12,921 nt of DNA from Rhodococcus_G sp042754225 (GCF_042754225.1 NZ_JBHZAH010000130.1:1-12921); one strand, 5' to 3'; counted from the first letter of the stretch, positions 1-6,536 are shown. Program-made: numbers and translations. Notes: a model not told the origin generated them from the letters alone.

Positions 1-26
1 CTTTCGGAGTCCACGGACTCCGAAAG
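1..26 (-). terminator. Perfect 12-bp inverted repeat, probable transcription terminator
   Basis: Positions 1-12 (CTTTCGGAGTCC) are the exact reverse complement of 15-26, separated by two bases, so RNA from either strand could form an 11-12 bp hairpin. It lies 22 bases past the stop codon of the acyltransferase that reads leftward into it. No T-run follows inside the window; the outer side is cut off by the window edge. Actinobacterial terminators often lack a long U-tract. The symmetry means it could also serve a convergent gene outside the window. Confidence 0.7.
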
Positions 27-48
27 CGCCCCACACTGCGCGCAGCGC

Positions 49-804
49 CTATTCGGCGGCTGTCGCGAGTCCGGCGGCCTTCTTGCGCTCGATGTCCTCG
101 AGTGCGGCGATGTACTTGGCCCGGTCCGCGGCGCCGGCCTCCCAGGCCTCCTTGCGGTTCTTGACGACCTTGGCGGGCGCGCCGACCGTGATGCTGTAGT
201 CGGGCACCTCACCCTTGACCACCGCGTGCGCGCCGAGCACACATCCACGGCCGATCTTGGTGTTCCGCAGCACGGTCACCTTCGCCGCGATCCAGGTGTC
301 GGGACCGATCCGGACCGGGCCCTTGACGATGCCCTGGTCCTTGATGGGGGTGTTGACGTCGTCCATCCGGTGGTCGAAGTCGCAGATGTAGCACCAGTCC
401 GCGACCAGCGTCGAGGCGCCGATCTCGATGTCCAGGTAGGTGTTGACGACGTTGTCCTTGCCGAAGACCACCTTGTCGCCGATGCGCAGCGAACCCTCGT
501 GGCAGCGGATCGCGTTGCCGTCGCCGATGTGCACCCAGCGACCGATCTCGAGCCGGGACAGTCCGGGCGTCGAGTGGATCTCGACGCGCTTGCCCAGGAA
601 GACCATTCCCCGCAGGATCACGTGCGGGTTCGCGAGTTTGAACTTCGCGAGCCGGTAGTACCGGACGAGGTACCACGGTGTGTACGCCTTGTTCGCGATC
701 ACCCAACGCAGCGAGTCACGGGTCAGGAATCGGGCCTGCTCGCTGTCGGTCCGACGGGATCCACGCCACCTCGTGCGCAACGGTGCGCCCCACATGCTGG
801 TCAT
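49..804 (-). CDS. Left-handed beta-helix (hexapeptide repeat) acyltransferase, Rv3034c-like
   Basis: A 251-residue soluble O-acyltransferase of the LpxA/maltose-acetyltransferase superfamily. Hexapeptide repeats run from about residue 85 to 215 (IGRWVHIGDG, IGDKVVFGKD, IGPDTWIAAKVTVL, IGRGCVLGAHAVV) and end in the family hallmark VGAPAKVV (208-215). H145 in the loop CDFDHRMDD is the likely catalytic base, by analogy with xenobiotic and maltose acetyltransferases. The N-terminal 80 residues are basic and carry no membrane segment. Position and repeats match M. tuberculosis Rv3034c, a gene proposed to acylate methylglucose lipopolysaccharide; that role is inferred from synteny. The ATG at 804 has only a weak SD; an in-frame ATG at 795 is an alternative start. 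A TAGGCT hexamer 8 bases upstream would permit a leaderless transcript. It lies 18 bases behind the small membrane protein and is probably co-transcribed with it. Confidence 0.85.
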   Translation of the reverse strand: MTSMWGAPLRTRWRGSRRTDSEQARFLTRDSLRWVIANKAYTPWYLVRYYRLAKFKLANPHVILRGMVFLGKRVEIHSTPGLSRLEIGRWVHIGDGNAIRCHEGSLRIGDKVVFGKDNVVNTYLDIEIGASTLVADWCYICDFDHRMDDVNTPIKDQGIVKGPVRIGPDTWIAAKVTVLRNTKIGRGCVLGAHAVVKGEVPDYSITVGAPAKVVKNRKEAWEAGAADRAKYIAALEDIERKKAAGLATAAE

Positions 805-822
805 GGATCGACAGCCTACGTA

Positions 823-1110
823 TCAGTGCCAGTGAAGTCCGCCGCGCCCCATCCCGCCGTGACCTCCGCGCCACCCCGTTCCGCCGAGCAGCAGCGCGGC
901 GCAGAGTGCGCCGACGAGAACGACTCCGACCGCGAGCAGCGACGAGGTCATCGCGCCGATCAGGGTCGCGCCGCCCACGACGAGGGCTAGCACGATGTAC
1001 ACACCTGCGGCGGGTGACCCCAGCAGGTATCCGTCTTCACTGCCGGGCGCCGAGGGGGTACGCACCTCGCGCGTGGTGTGCCGTGTGGAGTCGCTCTGAC
1101 GCCGTCCCAT
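823..1110 (-). CDS. Small two-helix membrane protein with Gly/His-rich tail, unknown function
   Basis: A 95-residue protein when started at the ATG at 1110. The first 35 residues are polar, followed by two hydrophobic helices at about 36-54 (GVYIVLALVVGGATLIGAM) and 57-77, then a glycine/histidine-rich tail ending HGGMGRGGLHWH. Both helices are rich in Gly, Ala and Val and joined by a very short turn, so they form a hairpin with both ends probably cytosolic. The tail with three histidines could bind a metal or interact with lipid head groups, but this is speculation. An in-frame TTG at 1158 would add 16 residues, but that stretch has the AT-rich composition of the promoter region rather than of coding DNA, so I reject it. 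I do not recognise a family. The gene heads the leftward transcript with the acyltransferase 18 bases downstream. Confidence 0.65.
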   Translation of the reverse strand: MGRRQSDSTRHTTREVRTPSAPGSEDGYLLGSPAAGVYIVLALVVGGATLIGAMTSSLLAVGVVLVGALCAALLLGGTGWRGGHGGMGRGGLHWH

Positions 1111-1200
1111 ATCCGTATTTGAACACAATTGAGCACCGAATTTGCATAGTTCATTCAACGGACATCAATTCAGGGCCGAATGGCCACCAATTGCGCATTC

Positions 1201-1220
1201 GTAACGTCACGTATCGTTAC
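1201..1220. promoter_or_regulatory. Operator-like dyad GTAACG-N8-CGTTAC
   Basis: The sequence GTAACGTCACGTATCGTTAC has perfect 6-bp half-sites and a symmetric ACGT at its centre, so 16 of 20 positions obey dyad symmetry. It sits in the middle of the AT-rich divergent promoter region, where a TetR-family or similar dimeric repressor could control both directions. The cognate regulator is not in this window and I cannot assign it to a known regulon. Confidence 0.5.
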
Positions 1221-1298
1221 CAATATTCAACCGAAATTACATTCACGGGATTACCGCGAATTGAGATATCGCGATTGCGAGCGCACCGGGACGCCCAC

Positions 1299-1326
1299 CG
1301 GCACCCTTCCCGCGGGGCGGGTGCCG
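1299..1326. repeat. 8-bp inverted repeat with nested palindrome upstream of the lipoprotein gene
   Basis: CGGCACCC (1299-1306) and GGGTGCCG (1319-1326) are exact reverse complements around a 12-base spacer that itself contains the palindrome CCCGCGGG (1309-1316). It lies about 60 bases before the lipoprotein start codon. It could be a protein-binding site, or a leader hairpin if transcription begins upstream of it. No U-tract follows. Confidence 0.4.
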
Positions 1327-1373
1327 AAGGCGGTGCCGACATCCAGATAGTGTGCATCGAGCGAAATCCACAC

Positions 1374-1379
1374 GAGGAG
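1374..1379 (+). promoter_or_regulatory. Strong Shine-Dalgarno for the beta-propeller lipoprotein
   Basis: GAGGAG ends six bases before the ATG at 1386. This fixes the start, which in turn gives a complete lipoprotein signal peptide. Confidence 0.8.
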
Positions 1380-1385
1380 TGACGA

Positions 1386-2687
1386 ATGCGGCGTGTCCTA
1401 CGGTCGGCGGCAGTGTCGCTGGCGACGATCTCGGCACTGGTCGTCGGCGGCTGCAGCAGTGACTCGCAGGTCGACAGCATCTACTCGACCGGCGGCTGGC
1501 CGGGGATGCACGCCGACGCCCGCAACAGCGACACCAGCCCGGTCACCGGATCCAACTCGCTGACCTTCGCGTGGTCGCGTCCCCTCGGCGCCCCGAGCGC
1601 CACCGCGGCCTCGGTCTCGGCCGGTGGCCAGATCTTCGTGACCACCCGCAGCGAGAGCGGCTGCAACCTCTACTCCTTCGAGATCGAGAGCGGCCGCAAG
1701 CGCTGGTGTACCCGACTCGGTCCGGGCGTAGCGGCCGCCACTCCCCTCGTCGATCACGACACGAATGTGTACATCGGCGAGGACGGCGCGATGAACTCGT
1801 TCAACGAGCACGGCCAGCTGCGCTGGCGCACCGTCGTCAGCGGTACCCCGATGTCGGCGCAGTTCACGGCCGACGGCAACGTCCTGTTCGTCACCCAGTT
1901 CGGGATCGTGTCGGTGCTCAGCCCGCAGACCGGCAAGGAAATCGTGCCGTCCTACCAGCTGATTCCGGCGCCCACCGTCGACCAGGCCCAGGACGTGCCG
2001 CTGCCGCCGGCCGCGCAGGGCCTCGACCAGTGCTTCCTCGGCTCGCCCGAATGTCCCGTCGCGCACCCGCCGGCCGTCGACCTCGGGTCGGGCCGGTTCT
2101 ACGTCAATGTCTGGCGACCGGGCCGTCCGCAGTCGGAGATCGTCGCGATGCGTTACGCCGACGGCGCGCTCTCCGAAGAATGGACCAGCGACGCGGTGAT
2201 CGGCGGCAGCTCGTCGAGCCCGGTCCTGTCCGCCGACGGCGGCACCCTCTACGCCAACGACGCCAAGGGCACGCTCTGGGCGCTCGACACCGGAACCGGC
2301 AAGTCCCGCTGGAGCCACGACGTCGGGTACGTCGCGGCCGACGGCCCGTCGGTGACCGCGGACGGACTCCTCGTCCCCGCCGGCGGACGAGACGGACACC
2401 TGCTCGCCCTGCGCGACAAGGGTGACCACGCCGAACTCGCGTGGGAGCGCAAGGACGTACTCCAACTGGGTGTGCCCGCACAGACCGCGGGCGGGACCGG
2501 CTTCACCGTCGTACGGGACGGGACGGCGGGCCTGGCGGTGCTGGCGTTCGACACCGGCAGCGGCGAGACTGCGAGTCAGACCGTGCTGCCCGGGGCGGCG
2601 GGTTTCACCGTCGGTACGTCGATCGGCCCCGGCGGCGAGGTACTCACCCCGACCCTGCTCGGCGAGCTGTTCGTCCTCGCGCCCTGA
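1386..2687 (+). CDS. PQQ/quinoprotein-type beta-propeller lipoprotein, Rv3035-like
   Basis: A 433-residue exported lipoprotein. The signal peptide has a basic start (MRRVLR), a hydrophobic core and the lipobox LVVGGC with the lipidated cysteine at 23, so it should be anchored outside the cytoplasmic membrane. The mature part is a beta-propeller with PQQ-like blade signatures: LYSFEIESGRKRW (95-107), GAMNSFNEHGQLRW (134-147) and LWALDTGTGKSRW (297-309). The weak repeats towards the C-terminus (about 325-433) would close the ring. Cysteines at 93, 108, 216 and 223 could form disulphides. No catalytic residues of quinoprotein dehydrogenases are evident, so a binding or scaffold role (as for BamB) is more likely than an enzyme. 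Position and architecture match Rv3035 of M. tuberculosis, whose function I do not know. It is the only plus-strand gene in the window, divergent from the small membrane protein and convergent with the next gene (18-base gap). Confidence 0.88.
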   Translation: MRRVLRSAAVSLATISALVVGGCSSDSQVDSIYSTGGWPGMHADARNSDTSPVTGSNSLTFAWSRPLGAPSATAASVSAGGQIFVTTRSESGCNLYSFEIESGRKRWCTRLGPGVAAATPLVDHDTNVYIGEDGAMNSFNEHGQLRWRTVVSGTPMSAQFTADGNVLFVTQFGIVSVLSPQTGKEIVPSYQLIPAPTVDQAQDVPLPPAAQGLDQCFLGSPECPVAHPPAVDLGSGRFYVNVWRPGRPQSEIVAMRYADGALSEEWTSDAVIGGSSSSPVLSADGGTLYANDAKGTLWALDTGTGKSRWSHDVGYVAADGPSVTADGLLVPAGGRDGHLLALRDKGDHAELAWERKDVLQLGVPAQTAGGTGFTVVRDGTAGLAVLAFDTGSGETASQTVLPGAAGFTVGTSIGPGGEVLTPTLLGELFVLAP

Positions 2688-2705
2688 CCGTCCGCCGAGC
2701 GACGC

Positions 2706-3869
2706 TCAGGCCCGGACGCCGGCCTCGCACACGAACGCGACCGGCGTCCGCCCGATGCGGGTGAGGACCACGCTCAGCGAGACCGACCCGCGCAGCTTGA
2801 GCTTGGGCCGCAGGACGGCCGGGTCCACGTCGACCCCGCGCACCAGGATCTCCGCCACTCCGCAGTCCAGCCGCGCCAACTCCTGACGCAGCGCCTTCTC
2901 GGTGTACTTGAGACGTTCGAGGACCCGGAATCCACGCACACCCGCCGGCACGGCGTCGCCGGTGAGGTAGGCGATCCGCGGATCCAGTTGCCACAGGCCG
3001 TGCCGGGCCGCGTAGTGCCGCACCAGACCCGCGCGCACCACCGCCCCGTCCGGATCGACGATCCACCGGCCCGGTTCGCGCTCGGGGATGTCGTCGGGTT
3101 CGGCGTCGGTCAGCTCCCAGCCGCCGCCGTCGGAGAGCAGCACGCTCGCGCGGCGGCGGACGCCCGGTCCGGCGAGCCCGGGCGACCACAGGCAAGCCTC
3201 GCGGACGCCGCCGTCGAGCGAGACGACCTCGACCTCGCCGTCCCAGTCCAGGGCGTCGTAGTCCAGTCCGGGGGCGCACTTCACCGACAGGTCGCGGCCG
3301 CGGTAGGCGTCGAGCAGGTCGGGCAGCGGCGGCTGCAACGCGGCCGGGTCGTGTCGACGCTTGCCGCCCGAGCGCCGGGCCGGGTCGGCGAGGACGACGG
3401 TGTCGCGGGTGCACGGGACCAGTGCGTCGGCACGAAGCACCGTCGCGCCGGGCGCGTTCCGGGCCGCCATCGCCAGCCGGACCGGGTCGAGGTCGCTACC
3501 GATCACCACGTCCGCGACGCCGACCAGGGCGGACAGCTCGGCTCCGATCGAGCAGGTGACGTCGTGCACGGCGCGGCCTACGACCCGGCGAGCCCGGTGG
3601 CGGGCCACCACGGTCGGCGTGGCCTGCTGCAGCGCGTCGTCGGTGAGCAGCCAGTCGCCGGAACCGTCGAGCTTCGCGGCGGCACGGCGGCGCAGCAGCA
3701 CGGTCTCGACCAGGGCTGCCGTCCGGTCGCCGAAACGCGCACGCACCCGGCCGATGTCGGCCAGGTGCGTGCGCGCGGACAGTTCGAGCTGATCGACCTC
3801 CGAGAGGGCCGCGGAACCGTCGGATGACCTCAGGTACCGGACGTCCTCCGTGGTGAAGTCATAGCCCAC
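2706..3869 (-). CDS. THUMP-like class I SAM-dependent methyltransferase, Rv3037c-like
   Basis: A 387-residue cytosolic protein. A helical N-terminal region (1-95) precedes a Rossmann-fold methyltransferase core with a glycine-poor motif I (VHDVTCSIGAE, 101-111), an acidic motif II (GSDLDPVRLAMAARN, 124-138) and the sequence LADPARRSGGKR (160-171), where D162-P-A-R occupies the motif IV position. The C-terminal part (about 280-387, with LKYTEKALRQEL and PKLKLRGS) fits the THUMP-like domain of this family. The homologue Rv3037c has been proposed as a methyltransferase of methylglucose lipopolysaccharide synthesis, but the DPAR motif and THUMP-like tail also fit nucleic-acid methylation, so the substrate is open. 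The only usable start is GTG at 3869: the stop of the upstream gene (3885-3887) lies in the same frame 15 bases before it. An AGGAG overlaps that stop, 12 bases from the GTG. Probably co-transcribed with the second methyltransferase. Confidence 0.85.
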   Translation of the reverse strand: MGYDFTTEDVRYLRSSDGSAALSEVDQLELSARTHLADIGRVRARFGDRTAALVETVLLRRRAAAKLDGSGDWLLTDDALQQATPTVVARHRARRVVGRAVHDVTCSIGAELSALVGVADVVIGSDLDPVRLAMAARNAPGATVLRADALVPCTRDTVVLADPARRSGGKRRHDPAALQPPLPDLLDAYRGRDLSVKCAPGLDYDALDWDGEVEVVSLDGGVREACLWSPGLAGPGVRRRASVLLSDGGGWELTDAEPDDIPEREPGRWIVDPDGAVVRAGLVRHYAARHGLWQLDPRIAYLTGDAVPAGVRGFRVLERLKYTEKALRQELARLDCGVAEILVRGVDVDPAVLRPKLKLRGSVSLSVVLTRIGRTPVAFVCEAGVRA

Positions 3870-3884
3870 AGAGAATCGTCGCTC

Positions 3885-4868
3885 CTACTGCTTCTCTTCC
3901 GGCTTCACGCCGGTGATCATCACGTTGTAGAAGAAGTTGCGCGGGACGACGTGCTTGAGCACCTTCTCGTCGACCCAGCTCAGCGTCTTGAATCCACCGA
4001 ACGCGAACTTGGCCCAGCCCCAGCCGAGCTTCTCCGGCGGAACCGCGGCCTCGAAGGTCCGGACCGGCCAGCCGAGCAGCGCCGCGGCGAACTCCTCGGT
4101 GATGGCACGCACCTCTGCGCCACCGGCCGACTTGGCCATGTTCTCCAGGTCGGTCGGGTCGAAGGTGTGCAGGTCCACGACGGCCTCGAGCGCCGCGGCG
4201 CGGGAGGACTCGTCGAGCTCGGCCTGCGGACGACGCCAGTCCGCCAGGAACGGCAGCTTGGTGACCGTCGTGGTGGCCTCCCACGTGATGCGGCCGAGCC
4301 AACGGGCGTAGAAGTTGCCGACCGTGGAGGGCTCGCCCGCGAACACGAACCGGCCGCCCGGCTTGAGCACCCGCAACACCTCACGCAGCGACTGCTCGAC
4401 GTCCGGGATGTGGTGCAGCACCGCGTGCCCGACGACGAGGTCGAAGGTGTTGTCCTCGTACGGGATGGTCTCGGCGTCGGCGACGCGACCGTCGACCGGC
4501 AGGCCGAGATGCTCGGCGTTGCGCAGCGCGACCTTGACCATGCCGGGCGAGAGGTCGGTGACCGAGCCGGTCCTGGCGACCCCGCCCTGCATCAGGTTCA
4601 GCAGGAAGAAACCGGTGCCACAACCGAGTTCGAGAGCCCGCTCGTACGGCAAGGGCAGGTCCCCGGCGACCGCGTCGAAACGGCCGCGCGCGTAGTCGAT
4701 GCAGCGCTCGTCGTACGAGATGGACCACTTCTCGTCGTACGTCTCGGCCTCCCAGTCGTGGTAGAGGACCTGGGCGAGCTTGGTGTCCTTGAGCGCGGCC
4801 TCGACCTCTTCGGCCGTGGCGTGCGGGTTCGGCGCGGGATCGATCCCGTCCTTCGGGCTTGCAGTCAT
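3885..4868 (-). CDS. Class I SAM-dependent methyltransferase, Rv3038c-like
   Basis: A 327-residue cytosolic methyltransferase of the UbiE/Methyltransf_11 type. Motif I is LELGCGTGFF (79-88), the acidic ribose-binding residue is D105 (VTDLSPGMV), the adenine-contact segment is DAETIPYEDNTFDLV (131-145) and the post-III motif is LRVLKPGGRFVF (165-176). HAVLHHIPD (148-156) is typical of small-molecule or lipid methyltransferases. The C-terminal 140 residues are a variable cap containing conserved-looking aromatic stretches (WGWAKFAFGGF). The substrate is unknown; the synteny partner is Rv3038c of M. tuberculosis. The ATG at 4868 has no good SD but lies 7 bases after a TAGGCT hexamer, as expected for leaderless transcription. 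It is followed after 17 bases by the THUMP-like methyltransferase gene and is preceded by a 66-base gap containing a KstR-like site. Confidence 0.87.
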   Translation of the reverse strand: MTASPKDGIDPAPNPHATAEEVEAALKDTKLAQVLYHDWEAETYDEKWSISYDERCIDYARGRFDAVAGDLPLPYERALELGCGTGFFLLNLMQGGVARTGSVTDLSPGMVKVALRNAEHLGLPVDGRVADAETIPYEDNTFDLVVGHAVLHHIPDVEQSLREVLRVLKPGGRFVFAGEPSTVGNFYARWLGRITWEATTTVTKLPFLADWRRPQAELDESSRAAALEAVVDLHTFDPTDLENMAKSAGGAEVRAITEEFAAALLGWPVRTFEAAVPPEKLGWGWAKFAFGGFKTLSWVDEKVLKHVVPRNFFYNVMITGVKPEEKQ

Positions 4869-4875
4869 GGGTGAG

Positions 4876-4881
4876 AGCCTA
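4876..4881 (-). promoter_or_regulatory. Candidate leaderless -10 element for the Rv3038c-like methyltransferase
   Basis: The minus strand reads TAGGCT, which fits the actinobacterial TANNNT consensus, then seven bases, then the ATG at 4868. This places a transcription start on the initiation codon itself. No consensus -35 is visible; the KstR-like site occupies that region. Confidence 0.4.
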
Positions 4882-4897
4882 CTAGGTGGTAAGGAGT

Positions 4898-4911
4898 GTG
4901 AACAGGTTCTA
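4898..4911. promoter_or_regulatory. KstR-like operator (GTGAAC-AG-GTTCTA)
   Basis: On the plus strand GTGAACAGGTTCTA matches seven of the eight fixed positions of the published KstR palindrome TnnAACnnGTTnnA; the first T is G. The flank extends to GTTCTAG, as in many actinobacterial KstR sites. It lies 30-43 bases upstream of the ATG at 4868, over the -35 region of the candidate promoter. KstR is a TetR-type repressor of cholesterol/lipid catabolism genes. No kstR gene is in the window and a chance match is possible. Confidence 0.35.
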
Positions 4912-4934
4912 GTTTTGCGGCAGGTGGCGCGCGG

Positions 4935-5714
4935 CTACGCGCCTGTGAACTGCGCCTTACCGGGACCGTTCGCGATGAAGGACTCCATGCCGATCGTCCG
5001 GTCCGCGGTCGCGAACAGCTGCGCGAACTGCTGGGCCTCGATCTTCAGGCCGGTACCCAGATCGGTGTCGAGCCCCTGATCGATGGCGGCCTTCGCGGCG
5101 GCCAGCGCGCGGCTCGCGGCACCGGTGAACTGGGAGGCCCACTTCCGGGCCGCGTTGTACACCTCGTCCGGGGCGACCATCTCGTCGATCAGGCCGATCG
5201 CCAGGGCCTCCTCGGCGCCGACGAACCGTCCCGTGAACACCAGGTCCTTGGCCTTGCTCGGGCCGATCAGCCGGGCCAGGCGCTGGGTTCCGCCGCCGCC
5301 GGGGATCACGCCCAGCAGCACCTCGGGGACACCGACCTTCGCGTTGTCGCCCGCGATCCGACGGTCCGCGCCGAGCGCGATCTCGAGGCCCCCGCCGAGC
5401 GCGTACCCGGTGATCGCGGCCACCGTCGGCTTGGGGATCTCCGAGATGCAGCCGAGCGCCGATTGCAGGTCGCCCGCGACGGGGCTCATGTCGGCGAACG
5501 ACATCTCCGCCATCTCCTTGATGTCCGCACCCGCCGCGAACACCTTCTCCCCGCCGTACACGACGACGGCCTTGACCTCCGCGTTGACGGTCGCCTCGCG
5601 GGCCGCGGCCCGGAGCTCCTCCTGCAACTGTCGGTTCAGGGCGTTCATCGGGGGACGTGCCAACCGGATCGTGCCGATGCCGTCGGATACCTCGAGAGTC
5701 ACAAACTCAGCCAT
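4935..5714 (-). CDS. echA17: Enoyl-CoA hydratase, EchA17-like (crotonase family)
   Basis: A 259-residue full-length crotonase, the usual size for the family. It should hydrate 2-enoyl-CoA to 3-hydroxyacyl-CoA in fatty-acid beta-oxidation in the cytosol. The oxyanion-hole loop FAAGADIKEM (59-68) and the GYALGGGLEIAL motif (103-114) are intact. Both catalytic glutamates of the hydratase subclass are present: E111 in GGGLE and E131 in VPEVLLGVIPGGGGTQRL, corresponding to E144 and E164 of the rat enzyme. This supports a genuine hydratase rather than an isomerase. The gene lies between the Nudix hydrolase (9-base gap) and the Rv3038c-like methyltransferase (66-base gap), the place of echA17 in M. 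tuberculosis. Its ATG at 5714 lacks an SD; TAGCCT ends six bases upstream. The chain-length preference cannot be told from sequence. Confidence 0.92.
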   Translation of the reverse strand: MAEFVTLEVSDGIGTIRLARPPMNALNRQLQEELRAAAREATVNAEVKAVVVYGGEKVFAAGADIKEMAEMSFADMSPVAGDLQSALGCISEIPKPTVAAITGYALGGGLEIALGADRRIAGDNAKVGVPEVLLGVIPGGGGTQRLARLIGPSKAKDLVFTGRFVGAEEALAIGLIDEMVAPDEVYNAARKWASQFTGAASRALAAAKAAIDQGLDTDLGTGLKIEAQQFAQLFATADRTIGMESFIANGPGKAQFTGA

Positions 5715-5723
5715 GGGCGAAGG

Positions 5724-6536
5724 CTACCGCTCGCCCCAGGGGTGCGCCCCAGCGGCGTAGTAGGGCTCCTGACCGGGGAACCGCACCCGCCACGAGCCGT
5801 CGTCCTCCTGGTACAGCGTCGGGAGGATCACCGGGATCTCCGGCTGTGCGGCGAGAATCTCTGCAACGCTTCCGTATTCGCCGACCGACTGCAGCTGGCT
5901 CCAGGTCGGCGGGAGCAGCATCGTGCGGCCCCCGACCCAGTCCGCGACGGCCTGCTCCGGGGTCTGCCAGGTGACCTCGGCGGCCTCCGACGTCTCACCG
6001 TCCGCGACCTGACCCGCGGGGGCCGCGGCCACGAAGAAACGGGTGTCGTAGCGCCTGCCCTCACCGATCGGGGTGACCCAATTCGCCCACGGCCGAAGCA
6101 GATCCGCACGCAGCACCAGGTTCTCGCGGGCGAGGAACTCGCTGAACGAGAGCTCGCGAGCCTCCAATTGCTTGCGCGCCTGCGCGTATCCGGAGGTGTC
6201 CGCGACGACGGTGTCCGCGGTCGGTCCGGCAAGCAGGACCCCGCACTCCTCGAAGGTCTCCCGCACCGCCGCGCAGACCAGAGCCTTCGCACGGCCCTCG
6301 TCGACGCCGAACCGCTCAGCCCACCAGGAGACCGGCGGCCCACTCCAGGCGACGTCGGCCTCGGCGTCCTGCGGATCCACGCCGCCGCCGGGGAACACGG
6401 TCATGCCACCGGCGAAGGCCATTCCGCCGACGCGGCGGAGCAGGAACACCTCGGGCCCGGACGCGGAGTCGCGCACCAGGATGACGGTGGAGGCGTCCTT
6501 CGGGGGAACTTCGGGATGTGCTTCGAATGTGGACAT
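5724..6536 (-). CDS. Nudix hydrolase of the NUDT19/NUDT7 type (possible CoA pyrophosphatase)
   Basis: A 270-residue Nudix protein. The first half of the Nudix box, VFPGGGVD (47-54), is separated from the second half, VRETFEECGVLL (91-102), by an insertion of roughly 30 residues, the arrangement of NUDT19-like proteins. The metal-binding residues R92-E93 and E96-E97 are present. The upstream LLRRVGGMAFAGGMTVFPGG resembles the CoA-associated signature of NUDT7-type enzymes, so hydrolysis of CoA or acyl-CoA to phosphopantetheine derivatives is plausible. The adjacent enoyl-CoA hydratase supports this, but other nucleoside-diphosphate substrates remain possible. The start chosen is the ATG at 6536: it has no SD, but it lies exactly 7 bases after a TAACGT hexamer, suggesting a leaderless message. 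A much longer open frame continues upstream through three other genes and is not coding. The syntenic gene in M. tuberculosis is Rv3040c. Confidence 0.87.
   Translation of the reverse strand: MSTFEAHPEVPPKDASTVILVRDSASGPEVFLLRRVGGMAFAGGMTVFPGGGVDPQDAEADVAWSGPPVSWWAERFGVDEGRAKALVCAAVRETFEECGVLLAGPTADTVVADTSGYAQARKQLEARELSFSEFLARENLVLRADLLRPWANWVTPIGEGRRYDTRFFVAAAPAGQVADGETSEAAEVTWQTPEQAVADWVGGRTMLLPPTWSQLQSVGEYGSVAEILAAQPEIPVILPTLYQEDDGSWRVRFPGQEPYYAAGAHPWGER

Larger units (their letters stand above)
1111..1385. promoter_or_regulatory. AT-rich divergent intergenic region
   Basis: This 275-base gap separates the leftward small membrane protein from the rightward lipoprotein gene. Positions 1111-1280 are about 44% G+C by hand count (74 of 170), far below the flanking genes. 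It contains an operator-like dyad at 1201-1220, an 8-bp palindrome ATCGCGAT at 1268-1275 and a GC-rich inverted repeat at 1299-1326. For the rightward gene the best -10 candidate is TAGTGT at 1348-1353, without a convincing -35. I found no clear -10/-35 pair for the leftward gene. Open frames crossing here do not look like genes. Confidence 0.65.

Noticed and set aside
226..990. Long plus-strand open frames opposite the acyltransferase, and similar antisense frames at 1398-2465, 3951-4874, 5463-6956, 7439-8098 and 9497-10708
   Set aside because: They are antisense to genes with clear domains, have biased Arg/Asp/Gly/Val-rich translation and lack recognisable motifs or ribosome sites.
1111..1158. 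N-terminal extension of the small membrane protein to TTG 1158
   Set aside because: The added codons are AT-rich, unlike the rest of the gene; the ATG at 1110 gives a conventional start.
2697..2707. GAGC-GAC-GCTC as a terminator between the convergent lipoprotein and methyltransferase genes
   Set aside because: The stem is only 4 bp, has no U-tract and partly overlaps the methyltransferase stop codon; too weak to call.
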